From Mycoplana azooxidifex (lineage in GTDB: Bacteria > Pseudomonadota > Alphaproteobacteria > Rhizobiales > Rhizobiaceae), in contig NZ_JACIEE010000004.1 in the NCBI RefSeq assembly GCF_014196765.1, positions 46,435 to 110,434 of the forward strand: 64,000 nucleotides of DNA, written 5' to 3'. Numbering within the stretch: position 1 is the stretch's first letter; each line of letters opens with the position of its first letter. The notes under the pieces were generated by a model. It saw nothing but the letters and a program-made list of their open reading frames with translations. It searched no databases and had not been told where the DNA came from. Both the position numbers and the translations under genes were made by a program. This document shows positions 36,877-45,931 of this stretch, in pieces.

Positions 36877-38778
36877 TCAGCCGGCGCGGCGAAGGGTGCC
36901 CGGCCGTTTGCGGCCCGTGGTCTCGTCCGCAAACAGCGAAGCGAGTTGCTCGGTCATGGCGCCCGCGAGTTCGTCGGCATCGACGATCGTCACCGCGCGG
37001 CGATAATAGCGGGTGACGTCGTGGCCGATGCCGATCGCCAGCAGTTCGACGGGCGAGCGCGTCTCGATCTGTTCGATGACCGCGCGCAGGTGCCGCTCCA
37101 GGTAGTTGCCGGGATTGACCGACAGCGTGGAATCGTCGACCGGCGCGCCGTCGGAGATCATCATCAGGATACGGCGTTGCTCGGGCCGGCCGAGCAGCCG
37201 GTTATGCGCCCAGATCAGCGCCTCGCCGTCGATGTTTTCCTTCAGCAACCCCTCGCGCATCATCAGTCCGAGGTTGCGCCGGGCCCGGCGCCAGGGCGCA
37301 TCGGCCGATTTGTAGATGATGTGGCGCAGGTCGTTGAGGCGACCGGGCGACTGCGGCTTGCCGCCGGCGAGCCACTTCTCGCGCGCCTGCCCGCCCTTCC
37401 AGGCCTTGGTGGTAAAGCCCAGGATCTCGACCTTGACGCCGCAGCGCTCGAGCGTGCGCGCCAGGATGTCGGCGCAGGTCGCAGCCACGGTGATCGGCCG
37501 CCCGCGCATCGAGCCTGAATTGTCGATGAGCAGGGTGACGACCGTGTCGCGGAAATTCGTGTCCTTCTCCCGCTTGAAGGAAAGCGGCTGCATCGGATCG
37601 ATGATGATGCGCTGCAGGCGGGCGGAATCGAGATAGCCCTCCTCCAGGTCGAATTCCCAGGAGCGGTTCTGCTGGGCCATGAGCCGGCGCTGCAGGCGGT
37701 TGGCGAGGCGGCCGACGGCGCCTTGCAGGTGCGAGAGCTGCTTGTCCAGGAAGGCGCGAAGGCGATCCAGCTCGGCTTCGTCGCAAAGTTCCTCGGCGGC
37801 GATCGTCTCGTCGAACTCCTCGGTGAAGACCGAATAGTCCACCTTCTCGTTGAAGTCCCCGAAGATGCTGGGCCGGCGGACCTCGCCGGGCGTCTCGCTG
37901 TCCTCGTTGTCCTCGTCGGCGAGTTCGTCGTCGGAAATCTCCGCGCCGTCCATCTCGCCGTCTTCCATCTGCTCCTGCGCCGTCTCGTTCTCGTCGGCGG
38001 GTGCGGCCTCGTCGCCGGCCTCTTCCTGGCTCTCGCTCTCGTCTTCCTCGTTGCTGCGCGGCTGGTCCTCGTCGGTCTCGCTTTCCTGGTCGTCCGGCTC
38101 GCTCTCCTCCTCGCCGATGTCCTCGGCGACATTCATGGAAGCGAGCATGTGGCGGACGATCTTGGCGAAGGCCTGCTGGTCGTTGATGGCGCCGGCGAGA
38201 TCGGGAAAGTCGCCGCTGGCCTTGTCCTCGATGAAACCGCGCCAGAGGTCGAGCACCTTGCCGGCTGTCTCCGGCGGCTTCTGCCCGGTCAGCTTCTCGC
38301 GCACGAGCAGCGCCACTGCTTCTTCCAGCGGTGCGTCCGCCTGGCGCGTGATCGCGCCGAAATTGGCGCGGGCATACTTCTCCGAAAGCATCGAGTTGAT
38401 GTTGTCGGCCATGCCGCTCATGCGGTTGGAACCGATCGCTTCGACGCGCGCCTGCTCGACAGCGTCGAAGACGGCGCGGGCGTCGGCGCCCTGCGGCGAC
38501 ATGGTCGCGTGGATGCGGGCATCGTGGCAGGCCTTACGCAACGCCATGGAATCGCCGAGCCCGCGGGTGACGGCAAGCTCCGCCTGCGTCGGACGCTTGG
38601 AGAGTTCCGGCAGGCGCATGCGCTCGCCCGTCAGGCCGGGGCGTTCGTTGGCGAACACCACCTCGATCTCGGCATCGCCGGCGACAGAGCGGATGCAGCC
38701 GGTCAGTGCCCGCCGGAACGGTTCGACATCGACCGGGGCGCCGGGTCTCGGCCTGGAATTGTCACCGCGAGCAGCCAT
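36877..38778 (-). CDS. cobT: Cobaltochelatase subunit CobT
   Basis: CobT, with CobS, forms the AAA+ motor complex that helps CobN insert cobalt into hydrogenobyrinate a,c-diamide in aerobic cobalamin synthesis. The 633-residue protein has an N-terminal helical domain, a highly acidic central region (about 215-300, rich in Glu, Asp and Ser), and a C-terminal von Willebrand A domain with the MIDAS motif [10 protein letters not shown] near 417. AGGTGA precedes the ATG at 38778. It is 18 bases downstream of cobS. Confidence 0.94.
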   Translation of the reverse strand: MAARGDNSRPRPGAPVDVEPFRRALTGCIRSVAGDAEIEVVFANERPGLTGERMRLPELSKRPTQAELAVTRGLGDSMALRKACHDARIHATMSPQGADARAVFDAVEQARVEAIGSNRMSGMADNINSMLSEKYARANFGAITRQADAPLEEAVALLVREKLTGQKPPETAGKVLDLWRGFIEDKASGDFPDLAGAINDQQAFAKIVRHMLASMNVAEDIGEEESEPDDQESETDEDQPRSNEEDESESQEEAGDEAAPADENETAQEQMEDGEMDGAEISDDELADEDNEDSETPGEVRRPSIFGDFNEKVDYSVFTEEFDETIAAEELCDEAELDRLRAFLDKQLSHLQGAVGRLANRLQRRLMAQQNRSWEFDLEEGYLDSARLQRIIIDPMQPLSFKREKDTNFRDTVVTLLIDNSGSMRGRPITVAATCADILARTLERCGVKVEILGFTTKAWKGGQAREKWLAGGKPQSPGRLNDLRHIIYKSADAPWRRARRNLGLMMREGLLKENIDGEALIWAHNRLLGRPEQRRILMMISDGAPVDDSTLSVNPGNYLERHLRAVIEQIETRSPVELLAIGIGHDVTRYYRRAVTIVDADELAGAMTEQLASLFADETTGRKRPGTLRRAG

Positions 38779-38796
38779 CTTTCACCTGCCCGGCCT

Positions 38797-39795
38797 TCAG
38801 GCCGTGGCCTCCAGCACGATGTTGGCCGCGCTCTCCTTCAGTTCGACCCCGAAGGCGCGCTGGTAGTGTTCGGCCACCAGCGCCCGCTCCAGCTCGTCGC
38901 ACTTGTTGAGGAAGGTGACGCGGAAGGCGAATGCGAGGTCGCCGAAGATCTCCGCGTTCTCGCCCCAGGTGATGACCGTACGCGGGCTCATCACGGTCGA
39001 AAGGTCGCCGTTGACGAAGGCGGCGCGCGTCAGGTCGGCGACGCGGACCATGCGCGAGATCGTCTCGCGCCCGTCCTTCCTGGCGGCCAGCGTCTTCACC
39101 TTCGCAGCGACGATATCGACCTCGTTGTCGTGCGGCAGGTAGTTCAACGTGGTCACGATGGACCAGCGGTCCATCTGCGCCTGGTTGATCTGCTGCGTGC
39201 CGTGGTAGAGGCCGGTCGTGTCACCGAGGCCGACGGTGTTGGCGGTGGCGAACAGGCGGAAGGCCGGGTGCGGGCGAATGACGCGGCTCTGGTCGAGCAG
39301 CGTCAGGCGGCCGGACGATTCCAGCACGCGCTGGATAACGAACATCACGTCCGGGCGGCCGGCGTCGTATTCGTCGAAGACGAGGGCGACGTTGTGCTGG
39401 TAGGCCCAGGGCAGGATGCCGTCCTTGAACTCGGTGACCTGCATGCCGTCCTTGACCACGATCGCGTCCTTGCCAACGAGATCGATGCGGCTGACGTGGC
39501 TGTCGAGGTTGACGCGCACGCACGGCCAGTTGAGCCGGGCTGCGACCTGCTCGATATGGGTGGACTTGCCGGTGCCGTGATAGCCGGAAACCATCACGCG
39601 GCGGTTGTGAGCGAAGCCGGCGAGGATGGCGAGCGTCGTCTGGCGATCGAACAGGTAGTCCGGATCGAGGTCCGGCACATAGGCGTCGGGCTTGGAATAG
39701 GCCGGGACGCGGATATCCGTGTCGATGCCGAAGACTTCCCGTACCGAGACCGTGGTATCCGGGAGGTTGGAAATGTCGAGATCCATCTTGCTCAT
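38797..39795 (-). CDS. cobS: Cobaltochelatase subunit CobS
   Basis: CobS is a MoxR-like AAA+ ATPase that works with CobT and CobN. The 332-residue protein has Walker [14 protein letters not shown] near residue 69, Walker [10 protein letters not shown], the sensor [17 protein letters not shown] and an arginine-finger region. GGAG lies five bases upstream of the ATG at 39795. It heads the cobS-cobT operon; the J-domain gene lies 59 bases upstream on the same strand. No cobalamin riboswitch is visible in that gap. Confidence 0.95.
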   Translation of the reverse strand: MSKMDLDISNLPDTTVSVREVFGIDTDIRVPAYSKPDAYVPDLDPDYLFDRQTTLAILAGFAHNRRVMVSGYHGTGKSTHIEQVAARLNWPCVRVNLDSHVSRIDLVGKDAIVVKDGMQVTEFKDGILPWAYQHNVALVFDEYDAGRPDVMFVIQRVLESSGRLTLLDQSRVIRPHPAFRLFATANTVGLGDTTGLYHGTQQINQAQMDRWSIVTTLNYLPHDNEVDIVAAKVKTLAARKDGRETISRMVRVADLTRAAFVNGDLSTVMSPRTVITWGENAEIFGDLAFAFRVTFLNKCDELERALVAEHYQRAFGVELKESAANIVLEATA

Positions 39796-39854
39796 ACTGT
39801 CTCCGCAGCAGACGCCCTCGCATCCGCCCTATGTCCTGTTTCAGCCGACCTGCT

Positions 39855-40478
39855 CTAGCAGAAGCCGGCCTGCTTTAACAATTGATATGCTTGGATGACC
39901 GCCCGAAAACGCTCTTCCGATCCCCTGTCTCCGCCATTTGCGTCGGGATGGTGTTTCTTGACAAGGGCCTTGTAGGCCGCCTTGATATCGTCCCCGGTGG
40001 CGCTCGCCTGCAGCCCCAGCGTATCGAAGGCCTTGGCCTCCAGCGTCTTCAGCTTGCGCGCCCGCGGCTGCATGCGCGAACCGCCCGCCCGCCCCTCGGC
40101 GACGAAGCCGAACGGGTCGCGGATGCGATGCTGGGCGCCGGCCGTGCCCGAGCGCACGTTGCCATGCACCGGCCCGCTCTTGCCGCTCTTGTTCACGCCC
40201 ATCGTCCAGGTCGGGCGATGCCCGGTGATCGCTTCCTTCTGGTAGCGCGCGATCTCGCTGTCCGACAGGCCGGAGAAATAGTTGTAGCCCTTGTTGTACT
40301 CCTTCACGTGCTCGAAGCAGAATAGGAAGAACTGGCCTTCGGCATTGCGCCCGACCGGCGCGCGATGCACGCCCGCCTGCTCGCAGCCGTCCCATTGGCA
40401 GGTCGGCGCGACGGGTTCCGGACGCTCCACGCGCCGGCGCGTCCGTATCCGGTCGAAGTATTTTGAATCGAGTTTCAT
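39855..40478 (-). CDS. J-domain co-chaperone-like protein
   Basis: The 207-residue protein has a C-terminal J domain with the essential HPD motif (KKHHPDANGG) preceded by FDTLGLQASATGDDIKAAYKALV. The N terminus carries cysteines and histidines (CQWDGCEQAGVH and FCFEHVKEYN) that may bind metal. The J domain sits at the C terminus, unlike DnaJ. It would stimulate a DnaK-type chaperone on an unknown client. It lies directly upstream of cobS-cobT. The promoter appears to place transcription at the start codon. Confidence 0.88.
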   Translation of the reverse strand: MKLDSKYFDRIRTRRRVERPEPVAPTCQWDGCEQAGVHRAPVGRNAEGQFFLFCFEHVKEYNKGYNYFSGLSDSEIARYQKEAITGHRPTWTMGVNKSGKSGPVHGNVRSGTAGAQHRIRDPFGFVAEGRAGGSRMQPRARKLKTLEAKAFDTLGLQASATGDDIKAAYKALVKKHHPDANGGDRGSEERFRAVIQAYQLLKQAGFC

Positions 40479-40485
40479 GGGTCCA

Positions 40486-40515
40486 ATTATGGGGCTCGCG
40501 GCGGAGCACGACAAG
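40486..40515 (-). promoter_or_regulatory. Candidate promoter for the J-domain gene
   Basis: On the minus strand, CTTGTC (40515-40510) and CATAAT (40491-40486) are 18 bases apart. Only seven bases separate the -10 box from the ATG at 40478, so the transcript would be leaderless or nearly so. Confidence 0.45.
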
Positions 40516-40517
40516 AA

Positions 40518-40546
40518 TTGACAAAGCGGTTTGTTGCTGGCTTTGT
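40518..40546 (+). promoter_or_regulatory. Candidate promoter for bolA
   Basis: TTGACA at 40518-40523, identical to the -35 consensus, is followed after 17 bases by CTTTGT, a weak -10 box. It is back to back with the promoter of the J-domain gene. Confidence 0.4.
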
Positions 40547-40613
40547 GGGACCATTTTCCGCGCGAGACCGCGTGGTTTCGCAACGTCCCGAGGCGGCGTC
40601 CCAAGGCGGGCAG

Positions 40614-40895
40614 ATGACGATAACATCCCGGATAGAATATAGGTTGACCGAGGCGCTTTCGCCAGAGCGGCTCGAAGTGGTCAACGAAAGCCATCTCCAC
40701 GCCGGCCACCAGCCCGGATTCGACGGCGCCGGCGAGACCCACATGCGCATCCGCGTCATCTCGGCGCAATTTGTCGGCAAGACCCTCATCGCCCGTCACC
40801 GGATGGTCAACGATCTCGTCCGGGAGGAGTTCGACGCAGGCCTGCACGCGCTGGCGATCGAGGCCGCCGCCCCGGGCGAGCCTGTCCGCTGGTAG
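40614..40895 (+). CDS. BolA family protein
   Basis: The 93-residue protein has the BolA fold: RLTEALSPERLEVVNESHLHAGH, the RIRVISAQFVGKTLIARHRMVNDL region and a conserved histidine pair. BolA proteins work with monothiol glutaredoxins in iron-sulfur cluster handling or act as regulators. The start at 40614 follows AAGGCGGG. Its TAG stop directly abuts the stop codon of the convergent corC-like gene with no base between them. Confidence 0.88.
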   Translation: MTITSRIEYRLTEALSPERLEVVNESHLHAGHQPGFDGAGETHMRIRVISAQFVGKTLIARHRMVNDLVREEFDAGLHALAIEAAAPGEPVRW

Positions 40896-41756
40896 TCAGC
40901 CCCTGCCCGCCGTCCCCTCGACCGGGCGGATGCGAAGCCGGGTGATCCGGTTCTTGACCCGCTTCATGACGATGAAGCGCTTGCCGTGGAAGGTGAAGGC
41001 CTGCCGCTCCTCGGGGATCAGCTTGGATTCGTGGATGACGAGGCCGGCGATGGTCGTCGCCTCCTCGTCCGGCAGCGACCAGTCGAGCGCGCGGTTGAGG
41101 TCGCGGATCGCCACGCTGCCGTCGACGACGATCGAGCCATCCGGCTCCTGCCGCACGCCCTGCAATCCGAACTCCCGCTCGTTGGAGGCGTCGCCGGCGA
41201 TCTCCTCGAGAATGTCACTGATGGTCACGAGCCCCTGCACCTCGCCATACTCGTCGACGACGATGGCAAAGTGCCGTCCCCGCCGCAAAAAGGCGCTCAG
41301 TTGCTCCTTCAGCCCGGTGGTGTCGGGAACGAACCAGGGTTTGCCCGCCACCTTGGCGATATCGATCGCGCCCGCCTCCGAGCCGGCCTCGACAAGCGCG
41401 CGCAGCATCGCCGCCTGATGGATGACGCCGACGATGTTGTCCGTAGAGCCGCGCCAGAGCGGCATGCGCGAATAGGGACTGTCGAGCACCGCGCGCACGA
41501 TCGCCTCCGACGCCTCGTCGGCATTGATGCCGCGCATGGCGGTGCGGTGTACCATGACGTCGGAGACTTCGAGTTCGTCGAGATCGGACAGGGCAGCGCT
41601 GCGCTCGCGGTCGATCCCCCGAGATACAGCTTCGCGACCGGCCGGCGGCGAAATGGCGCGGACCTCCCCTGCGCCGGGCGAAGGCACGGCTTCCCCGGAG
41701 GCCGCCAGGCCGAGACACCCGAATAGCCGCCGCAGGATGCCGTACCGTCGTGTCAT
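40896..41756 (-). CDS. CorC/HlyC-type CBS-domain protein lacking the DUF21 membrane domain
   Basis: The 286-residue protein has a CBS-domain pair (about 65-185, ELEVSDVMVHRTAM and FAIVVDEYGEVQGLVTI) and a C-terminal CorC_HlyC (transporter-associated) domain ending in VKNRITRLRIRP. The rhizobial genes I know after aroB encode a roughly 430-residue protein with an N-terminal DUF21/CNNM membrane domain; here only a short basic stretch of about 50 residues precedes the CBS pair. The ATG at 41756 overlaps the aroB stop (ATGA). Magnesium or cobalt efflux is the family role; without DUF21 it would be regulatory, like E. coli CorC. Confidence 0.82.
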   Translation of the reverse strand: MTRRYGILRRLFGCLGLAASGEAVPSPGAGEVRAISPPAGREAVSRGIDRERSAALSDLDELEVSDVMVHRTAMRGINADEASEAIVRAVLDSPYSRMPLWRGSTDNIVGVIHQAAMLRALVEAGSEAGAIDIAKVAGKPWFVPDTTGLKEQLSAFLRRGRHFAIVVDEYGEVQGLVTISDILEEIAGDASNEREFGLQGVRQEPDGSIVVDGSVAIRDLNRALDWSLPDEEATTIAGLVIHESKLIPEERQAFTFHGKRFIVMKRVKNRITRLRIRPVEGTAGRG

Positions 41757-42883
41757 CGCGGATACTTGTCCTTCAGGAAGGAAAGAACTTCCGATGCCGG
41801 CACGTCGTCGGCAACGAAGGACTGGCCGATCCCGCGCGTCAGGATGAAGGTCAGCTTGCCCGACTTCACCTTCTTGTCCTGGGCGATCGCGTCCATCAGC
41901 CGCTCCGCCGGCGGCAGGTCGCCGGGGATCTGCGTCATCGACACCGGCAGGCCCACCTCGGTCAGATGCGCCTCGACGCGACGCGCGGCGTCCGGGCTCG
42001 CAAGGTTCATCCGCGCCGAGAACTGGTGCGCCAGCACCATGCCGATCGAGACACCCTCGCCGTGGACGAGGCGGCTGCTGTCGTAGCCGGTCGCAGCCTC
42101 GAGCGCATGGCCGAAGGTGTGGCCGAGGTTGAGCAGCGCGCGCGGGCCGTTTTCGCGCTCGTCGGCCGCGACCACGTCGGCCTTGGCCTGGCAACTTGTG
42201 GCGATCGCCTCGATGCGGGCGGGACCGCCGGCGAAGATCTCGCGCCAGTTCGTCTCCAGCCAGGAGAAGAAGTCCGGCTTGTCGATCAGGCCGTACTTTG
42301 CCACCTCGGCATAACCGGCGCGGAATTCGCGCTGCGACAGCGTGTCGAGCACGTCGGTGTCGGCGAGCACCAGGTCGGGCTGGTGGAACACTCCGATCAG
42401 GTTCTTGCCGTGGCGCGAATTGATGCCGGTCTTGCCGCCGACCGACGAATCGACCTGGGCCAGCAGCGAGGTCGGCACCTGGATGAAGCGCGATCCGCGC
42501 CGCACGACCCCGGCGGCGAAGCCGGTCAGGTCGCCGATGACGCCGCCGCCCAGCGCTACCACCGCGTCGTTGCGTTCGATTCGGGCGCCGAGGACGCTGT
42601 CGCACACAGCCATCAGGTGCTCGAAGCCTTTCGTCTTCTCGCCGGCCGGCAGGACCAGGGAAACCGCCTCGATCCCGCTCGTAGAGAGCGAGCGCATGAA
42701 GGGATCGAGATAGATCGGGCCGACATGTTCGTCGGTGACGACGGCGATGCGGCGCCCCTTCAGCCGGGCAGCGATTTCCGAACCGGCCGCGGCGATGAGG
42801 CCGGGGCCGATCAGGATATCGTAGGAACGATCCCCGAGTTCCACGCGAACGGTGCGACGGGTCGATGAGGAGGCGTCTGTCAT
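41753..42883 (-). CDS. aroB: 3-dehydroquinate synthase
   Basis: AroB makes 3-dehydroquinate from DAHP, the second step of the shikimate pathway, using NAD and a divalent metal. The 376-residue protein has the NAD site GGGVIGDLTGFAAGVVRRG, the metal histidine in LNLGHTFGHALE and the second metal segment VHGEGVSIGMVLAHQ. It starts nine bases after the aroK stop and overlaps the corC-like start by four bases, so it sits in the middle of a tightly coupled aroK-aroB-corC operon. Confidence 0.96.
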   Translation of the reverse strand: MTDASSSTRRTVRVELGDRSYDILIGPGLIAAAGSEIAARLKGRRIAVVTDEHVGPIYLDPFMRSLSTSGIEAVSLVLPAGEKTKGFEHLMAVCDSVLGARIERNDAVVALGGGVIGDLTGFAAGVVRRGSRFIQVPTSLLAQVDSSVGGKTGINSRHGKNLIGVFHQPDLVLADTDVLDTLSQREFRAGYAEVAKYGLIDKPDFFSWLETNWREIFAGGPARIEAIATSCQAKADVVAADERENGPRALLNLGHTFGHALEAATGYDSSRLVHGEGVSIGMVLAHQFSARMNLASPDAARRVEAHLTEVGLPVSMTQIPGDLPPAERLMDAIAQDKKVKSGKLTFILTRGIGQSFVADDVPASEVLSFLKDKYPR

Positions 42884-42892
42884 GGCATCACT

Positions 42893-43477
42893 TCATATCT
42901 GGTTGCCGGCGGTCGCGGCGATGGCGGCCAGCACTTCATCGGCCACGAGTTCCTTGCGCACGTCGCGTGACTGGACGGTCAGGTCCGCCTCCGCATAGAT
43001 CGGATAGCGGGCGTTCATCAGGTTTTCCAGCGTCTGTCTCGGATTTTCCGTCTTCAGCAGCGGACGCGTATCGCGCTTGCTGACCCGCTCCCACAGAACG
43101 TCGAGATCGGCCTTCAGCCAGATGGTGAGGCCGCCACGCTTGATGTGCCGGCGGGTGCGCTCGTTGATGAAGGCGCCGCCGCCGGTCGAAACCACGCGCG
43201 GGCCGCTCTTGAGGAGCCGCTTCATCACCCGGCTCTCCAGCGCCCGGAACTCTTCCTCGCCGTAGGCTGCGAAGAGATCGGAGATCGACATGCGCGAGAC
43301 CCGCTCGATTTCGTGGTCGGAATCGATGAACGGCACCGACAACTGCTGCGCCACCAGCCGGCCGATGGCCGATTTCCCTGCGCCCATCAGTCCGACCAGA
43401 ACGAGATTGCGCTTGCCGAGCGCCGCACGCGCATTCTGCACAAGCTCCGCAGGGGCGGTTTCCACAAGGCCGATCAT
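42893..43477 (-). CDS. aroK: Shikimate kinase
   Basis: AroK phosphorylates shikimate in aromatic amino-acid synthesis. The 194-residue P-loop kinase has Walker A GLMGAGKSAIG at about 29-39, the magnesium and substrate motif DSDHEIE, the glycine-rich STGGGAF and the lid region RDTRPLL. It is the first gene of the aroK-aroB-corC set. The ATG at 43477 gives a short N-terminal extension common in rhizobia. Confidence 0.95.
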   Translation of the reverse strand: MIGLVETAPAELVQNARAALGKRNLVLVGLMGAGKSAIGRLVAQQLSVPFIDSDHEIERVSRMSISDLFAAYGEEEFRALESRVMKRLLKSGPRVVSTGGGAFINERTRRHIKRGGLTIWLKADLDVLWERVSKRDTRPLLKTENPRQTLENLMNARYPIYAEADLTVQSRDVRKELVADEVLAAIAATAGNQI

Positions 43478-43600
43478 CAGGCAATTCCGATTGCTGCTTC
43501 CTTCCGTATCTGCAAAAGCGCCGGAAGCGTCAAGTGCTTGCGCGCCTTGCGCTCGCTCTTGCGCAGGGCGATATAGGAGGTCGGTTCCACGGAGCGCGCA

Positions 43601-43750
43601 ATGCCTAGTCTTTTCCGTTTCCTGTTCTTCTGCGCGGTCGTCGCCGGCATCGTCTACGGGATCATGATCGCACTGGTGACCTTCGTCGAGCCGCGCCCGC
43701 GGGACGTGACGATCCGCATCCCCTCCGAACGGGTGAACACCCAGCCATGA
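43601..43750 (+). CDS. 49-residue single-span membrane protein upstream of xerD
   Basis: A short frame begins ATG CCT AGT and encodes 49 residues: a basic start, one hydrophobic helix (about 5-29, with [14 protein letters not shown]), then a proline/arginine-rich tail ([13 protein letters not shown]). GGAG lies six bases upstream, and ATAGGAGG farther up. Its TGA overlaps the xerD start in ATGATG, so it is translationally coupled. I recall similar small proteins in this position in other rhizobia. Function unknown. Confidence 0.75.
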   Translation: MPSLFRFLFFCAVVAGIVYGIMIALVTFVEPRPRDVTIRIPSERVNTQP

Positions 43751-44694
43751 TGGACAGCGCGGCGATCCAGATCGAAGCCTTTCTGGAGATGATGAGCGCC
43801 GAGCGCGGAGCGGCAGCCAACACGCTCGCCTCCTACGAGCGCGACCTCGAGGATGCGCGTTCCTTCCTGCTGCAGCGGCAGGTGCGCATGGTCGAGGCGG
43901 AAGCAGACGACCTGCGCGCCTATCTCGGCCATCTCGCCAGGCAGGGCTTCAAGGCATCGTCCCAGTCCCGCAAGCTCTCCGCGCTCCGGCAGTTCTACAA
44001 GTTCCTCTATGCCGAGGGCGTGCGCGACACCGATCCGACCGGCATCCTCGACGCACCCCGCAAGGAGCGGTCGCTGCCGAAGACGCTCTCGACCGATGAC
44101 GTCACGCGCCTGGTCGACCTGGCAGCGCGGGAATCGGCGGCCGGTGCGGACCTCCAGCGGCTGCGCATGCACGCTCTCGTCGAGCTGCTCTACGCGACCG
44201 GCATGCGCGTCAGCGAGCTGGTGTCGCTGCCCGCCACGGTCCTTGCGCAGGGCGGACGCTTCCTTGTCGTCAAGGGCAAGGGCAACAAGGAGCGGCTGGT
44301 GCCCCTCTCCCGCTCCGCGATCGCCGCCCTGCAGGCCTATGGGACGAGGCTCGCCGAGGAGCGTGAACGGCAGGAGGACGCAAAGGAGAGCCCGTTCCTG
44401 TTTCCGTCCACCGGCAAGGAGGGATACCTGCCGCGGCAGGTCTTCGCCCGCGACCTCAAGGCGCTGGCCTCACGGGCGGGCATCCGCGCCTCGACGCTCT
44501 CGCCGCACGTCATCCGCCATGCCTTCGCCAGCCACCTCCTGCAGAACGGAGCGGACCTGCGTGCGGTGCAGGAGCTGCTCGGCCACTCCGACATTTCGAC
44601 CACGCAGATTTATACCCATGTGCTAGAAGAGCGCCTTTATCGCCTGGTGCAGGACCATCACCCCCTTGCCAAACAGGCAAAAAAACCGGATTAG
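43747..44694 (+). CDS. xerD: Tyrosine recombinase XerD
   Basis: XerD, with XerC, resolves chromosome dimers at dif near the septum. The 315-residue protein has the SAM-like N-terminal core-binding domain and the catalytic set: Arg in TGMRVSEL, Lys in [15 protein letters not shown] (HxxR), the histidine in LLGHSDIST and the nucleophile Tyr in QIYTHV. A second ATG at 43750 could also serve. It is preceded by the coupled 49-residue membrane protein and followed by accA. This is the housekeeping recombinase, not a phage integrase. Confidence 0.93.
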   Translation: MMDSAAIQIEAFLEMMSAERGAAANTLASYERDLEDARSFLLQRQVRMVEAEADDLRAYLGHLARQGFKASSQSRKLSALRQFYKFLYAEGVRDTDPTGILDAPRKERSLPKTLSTDDVTRLVDLAARESAAGADLQRLRMHALVELLYATGMRVSELVSLPATVLAQGGRFLVVKGKGNKERLVPLSRSAIAALQAYGTRLAEERERQEDAKESPFLFPSTGKEGYLPRQVFARDLKALASRAGIRASTLSPHVIRHAFASHLLQNGADLRAVQELLGHSDISTTQIYTHVLEERLYRLVQDHHPLAKQAKKPD

Positions 44695-44768
44695 AGCCGC
44701 CATTCCGCCGCCGTCGCCTTCTAGGTTGCGCGGCGGAAAGTTGGAGCAAACGATCGGAAACGCATCTC

Positions 44769-45722
44769 ATGCACAATTACCTCGACTTCGAAAAGCCTAT
44801 CTCGGACCTCGAAGGCAAGATCCACGAATTGCGCAAACTCGCCGAGGAAGACGAGAGCATCGACACGTCGGACGAGGTTGGGCGGCTCGAGGCGCGCTCG
44901 CGCGAGGCGATGATCGATATCTACTCCAAGCTGACGCCCTGGCAGAAGACGCAGGTTGCGCGCCATCCGCAGCGACCGCACTTCATCGACTACGCGGCGA
45001 AGCTGTTCGAGGAATTCACGCCGCTGTCCGGCGACCGCAAGTTTGCCGAAGACGAGGCGATCCAGGCCGGCCTCGGCCGCTTTCGCGGCCAGTCCGTCGC
45101 GATCATCGGCCAGGAAAAGGGCAACGACACGAAATCGCGGCTGAAGCACAATTTCGGCAGCGCACGCCCGGAAGGCTATCGCAAGGCGATCCGGGTGATG
45201 GAACTGGCGGATCGCTTCGGCCTGCCGATCATCACGCTTGTGGACACCGCCGGCGCCTACCCCGGCATCGGCGCCGAGGAGCGCGGCCAGGCGGAGGCGA
45301 TCGCGCGCTCCACCGAGATGTGTCTCAACGTGCGCGTCCCGATCATCTCAGTCATCCTGGGTGAAGGCGGTTCGGGGGGCGCGATTGCGATTGCGACCGG
45401 CGACCGCGTCTACATGCTGCAGCATGCGATCTACAGCGTGATCTCGCCGGAAGGGGCAGCCTCCATCCTTTGGCGCGATTCGACGCGGGCCAAGGAAGCG
45501 GCCAGCAACATGAAGATCACCGCCGAAGACCTGAAGGGGCTCGGCGTGATCGACGGCATCATCCCCGAGCCGCTCGGCGGCGCCCATCGCGACCCGGATG
45601 CCGTGATCGAAGCTGCAGGCAATGTGGTGGCAGACGCCCTGCTCGAGCTTTCCGCAAAGCCGGGCGAGCAGTTGCGTCGCGATCGCCGCCAGCGCTACCT
45701 CGACATCGGCCGGCAGCTCTGA
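44769..45722 (+). CDS. accA: Acetyl-CoA carboxylase carboxyltransferase alpha subunit
   Basis: AccA with AccD transfers carboxyl from biotin to acetyl-CoA in fatty-acid synthesis. The 317-residue protein has the characteristic N terminus LDFEKPISDLEGKI, the crotonase-like core TLVDTAGAYPGIGAEERGQ and the oxyanion region GEGGSGGAIAIATGD, then SVISPEGAASILW. It follows xerD by 74 bases on the same strand. Confidence 0.96.
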   Translation: MHNYLDFEKPISDLEGKIHELRKLAEEDESIDTSDEVGRLEARSREAMIDIYSKLTPWQKTQVARHPQRPHFIDYAAKLFEEFTPLSGDRKFAEDEAIQAGLGRFRGQSVAIIGQEKGNDTKSRLKHNFGSARPEGYRKAIRVMELADRFGLPIITLVDTAGAYPGIGAEERGQAEAIARSTEMCLNVRVPIISVILGEGGSGGAIAIATGDRVYMLQHAIYSVISPEGAASILWRDSTRAKEAASNMKITAEDLKGLGVIDGIIPEPLGGAHRDPDAVIEAAGNVVADALLELSAKPGEQLRRDRRQRYLDIGRQL

Positions 45723-45931
45723 ACGCAAACGGTGCAAACCGCCGGCCTTTTGCACGGGGTCGGCGAATGCGGCCAAACCTTGGACATATTCTGATGGTTT
45801 TGAGCGTATCCACAGATCGAGTGTTACACGACGATTTTCCGTTTACGGTTGGTTAAGTATAAACAAGCATGATTCCGCGTCCGCCGTGTCGACGTGGATG
45901 GACTGCCTACCAGTTATATTGGACCTGACGC

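Noticed and set aside
39796-39854. Cobalamin riboswitch upstream of cobS
   Set aside because: The gap of 59 bases is too short for the aptamer and no B12-box-like sequence is visible.
37723-39858. 711-residue plus-strand frame
   Set aside because: It lies antisense to cobT and cobS. The Val/Leu-rich stretches mirror the acidic coding sequence of CobT.
40896-42605. 569-residue version of the corC-like protein
   Set aside because: The extra N-terminal part is an out-of-frame reading of aroB. The ATG at 41756 overlapping the aroB stop is the likely start, so the missing DUF21 domain is not hidden in this extension.
43747-44694. xerD as evidence of an integrated mobile element
   Set aside because: The gene sits in a housekeeping context next to accA and aroK, matches XerD in length and motifs, and no attachment site or phage gene is near either tRNA.
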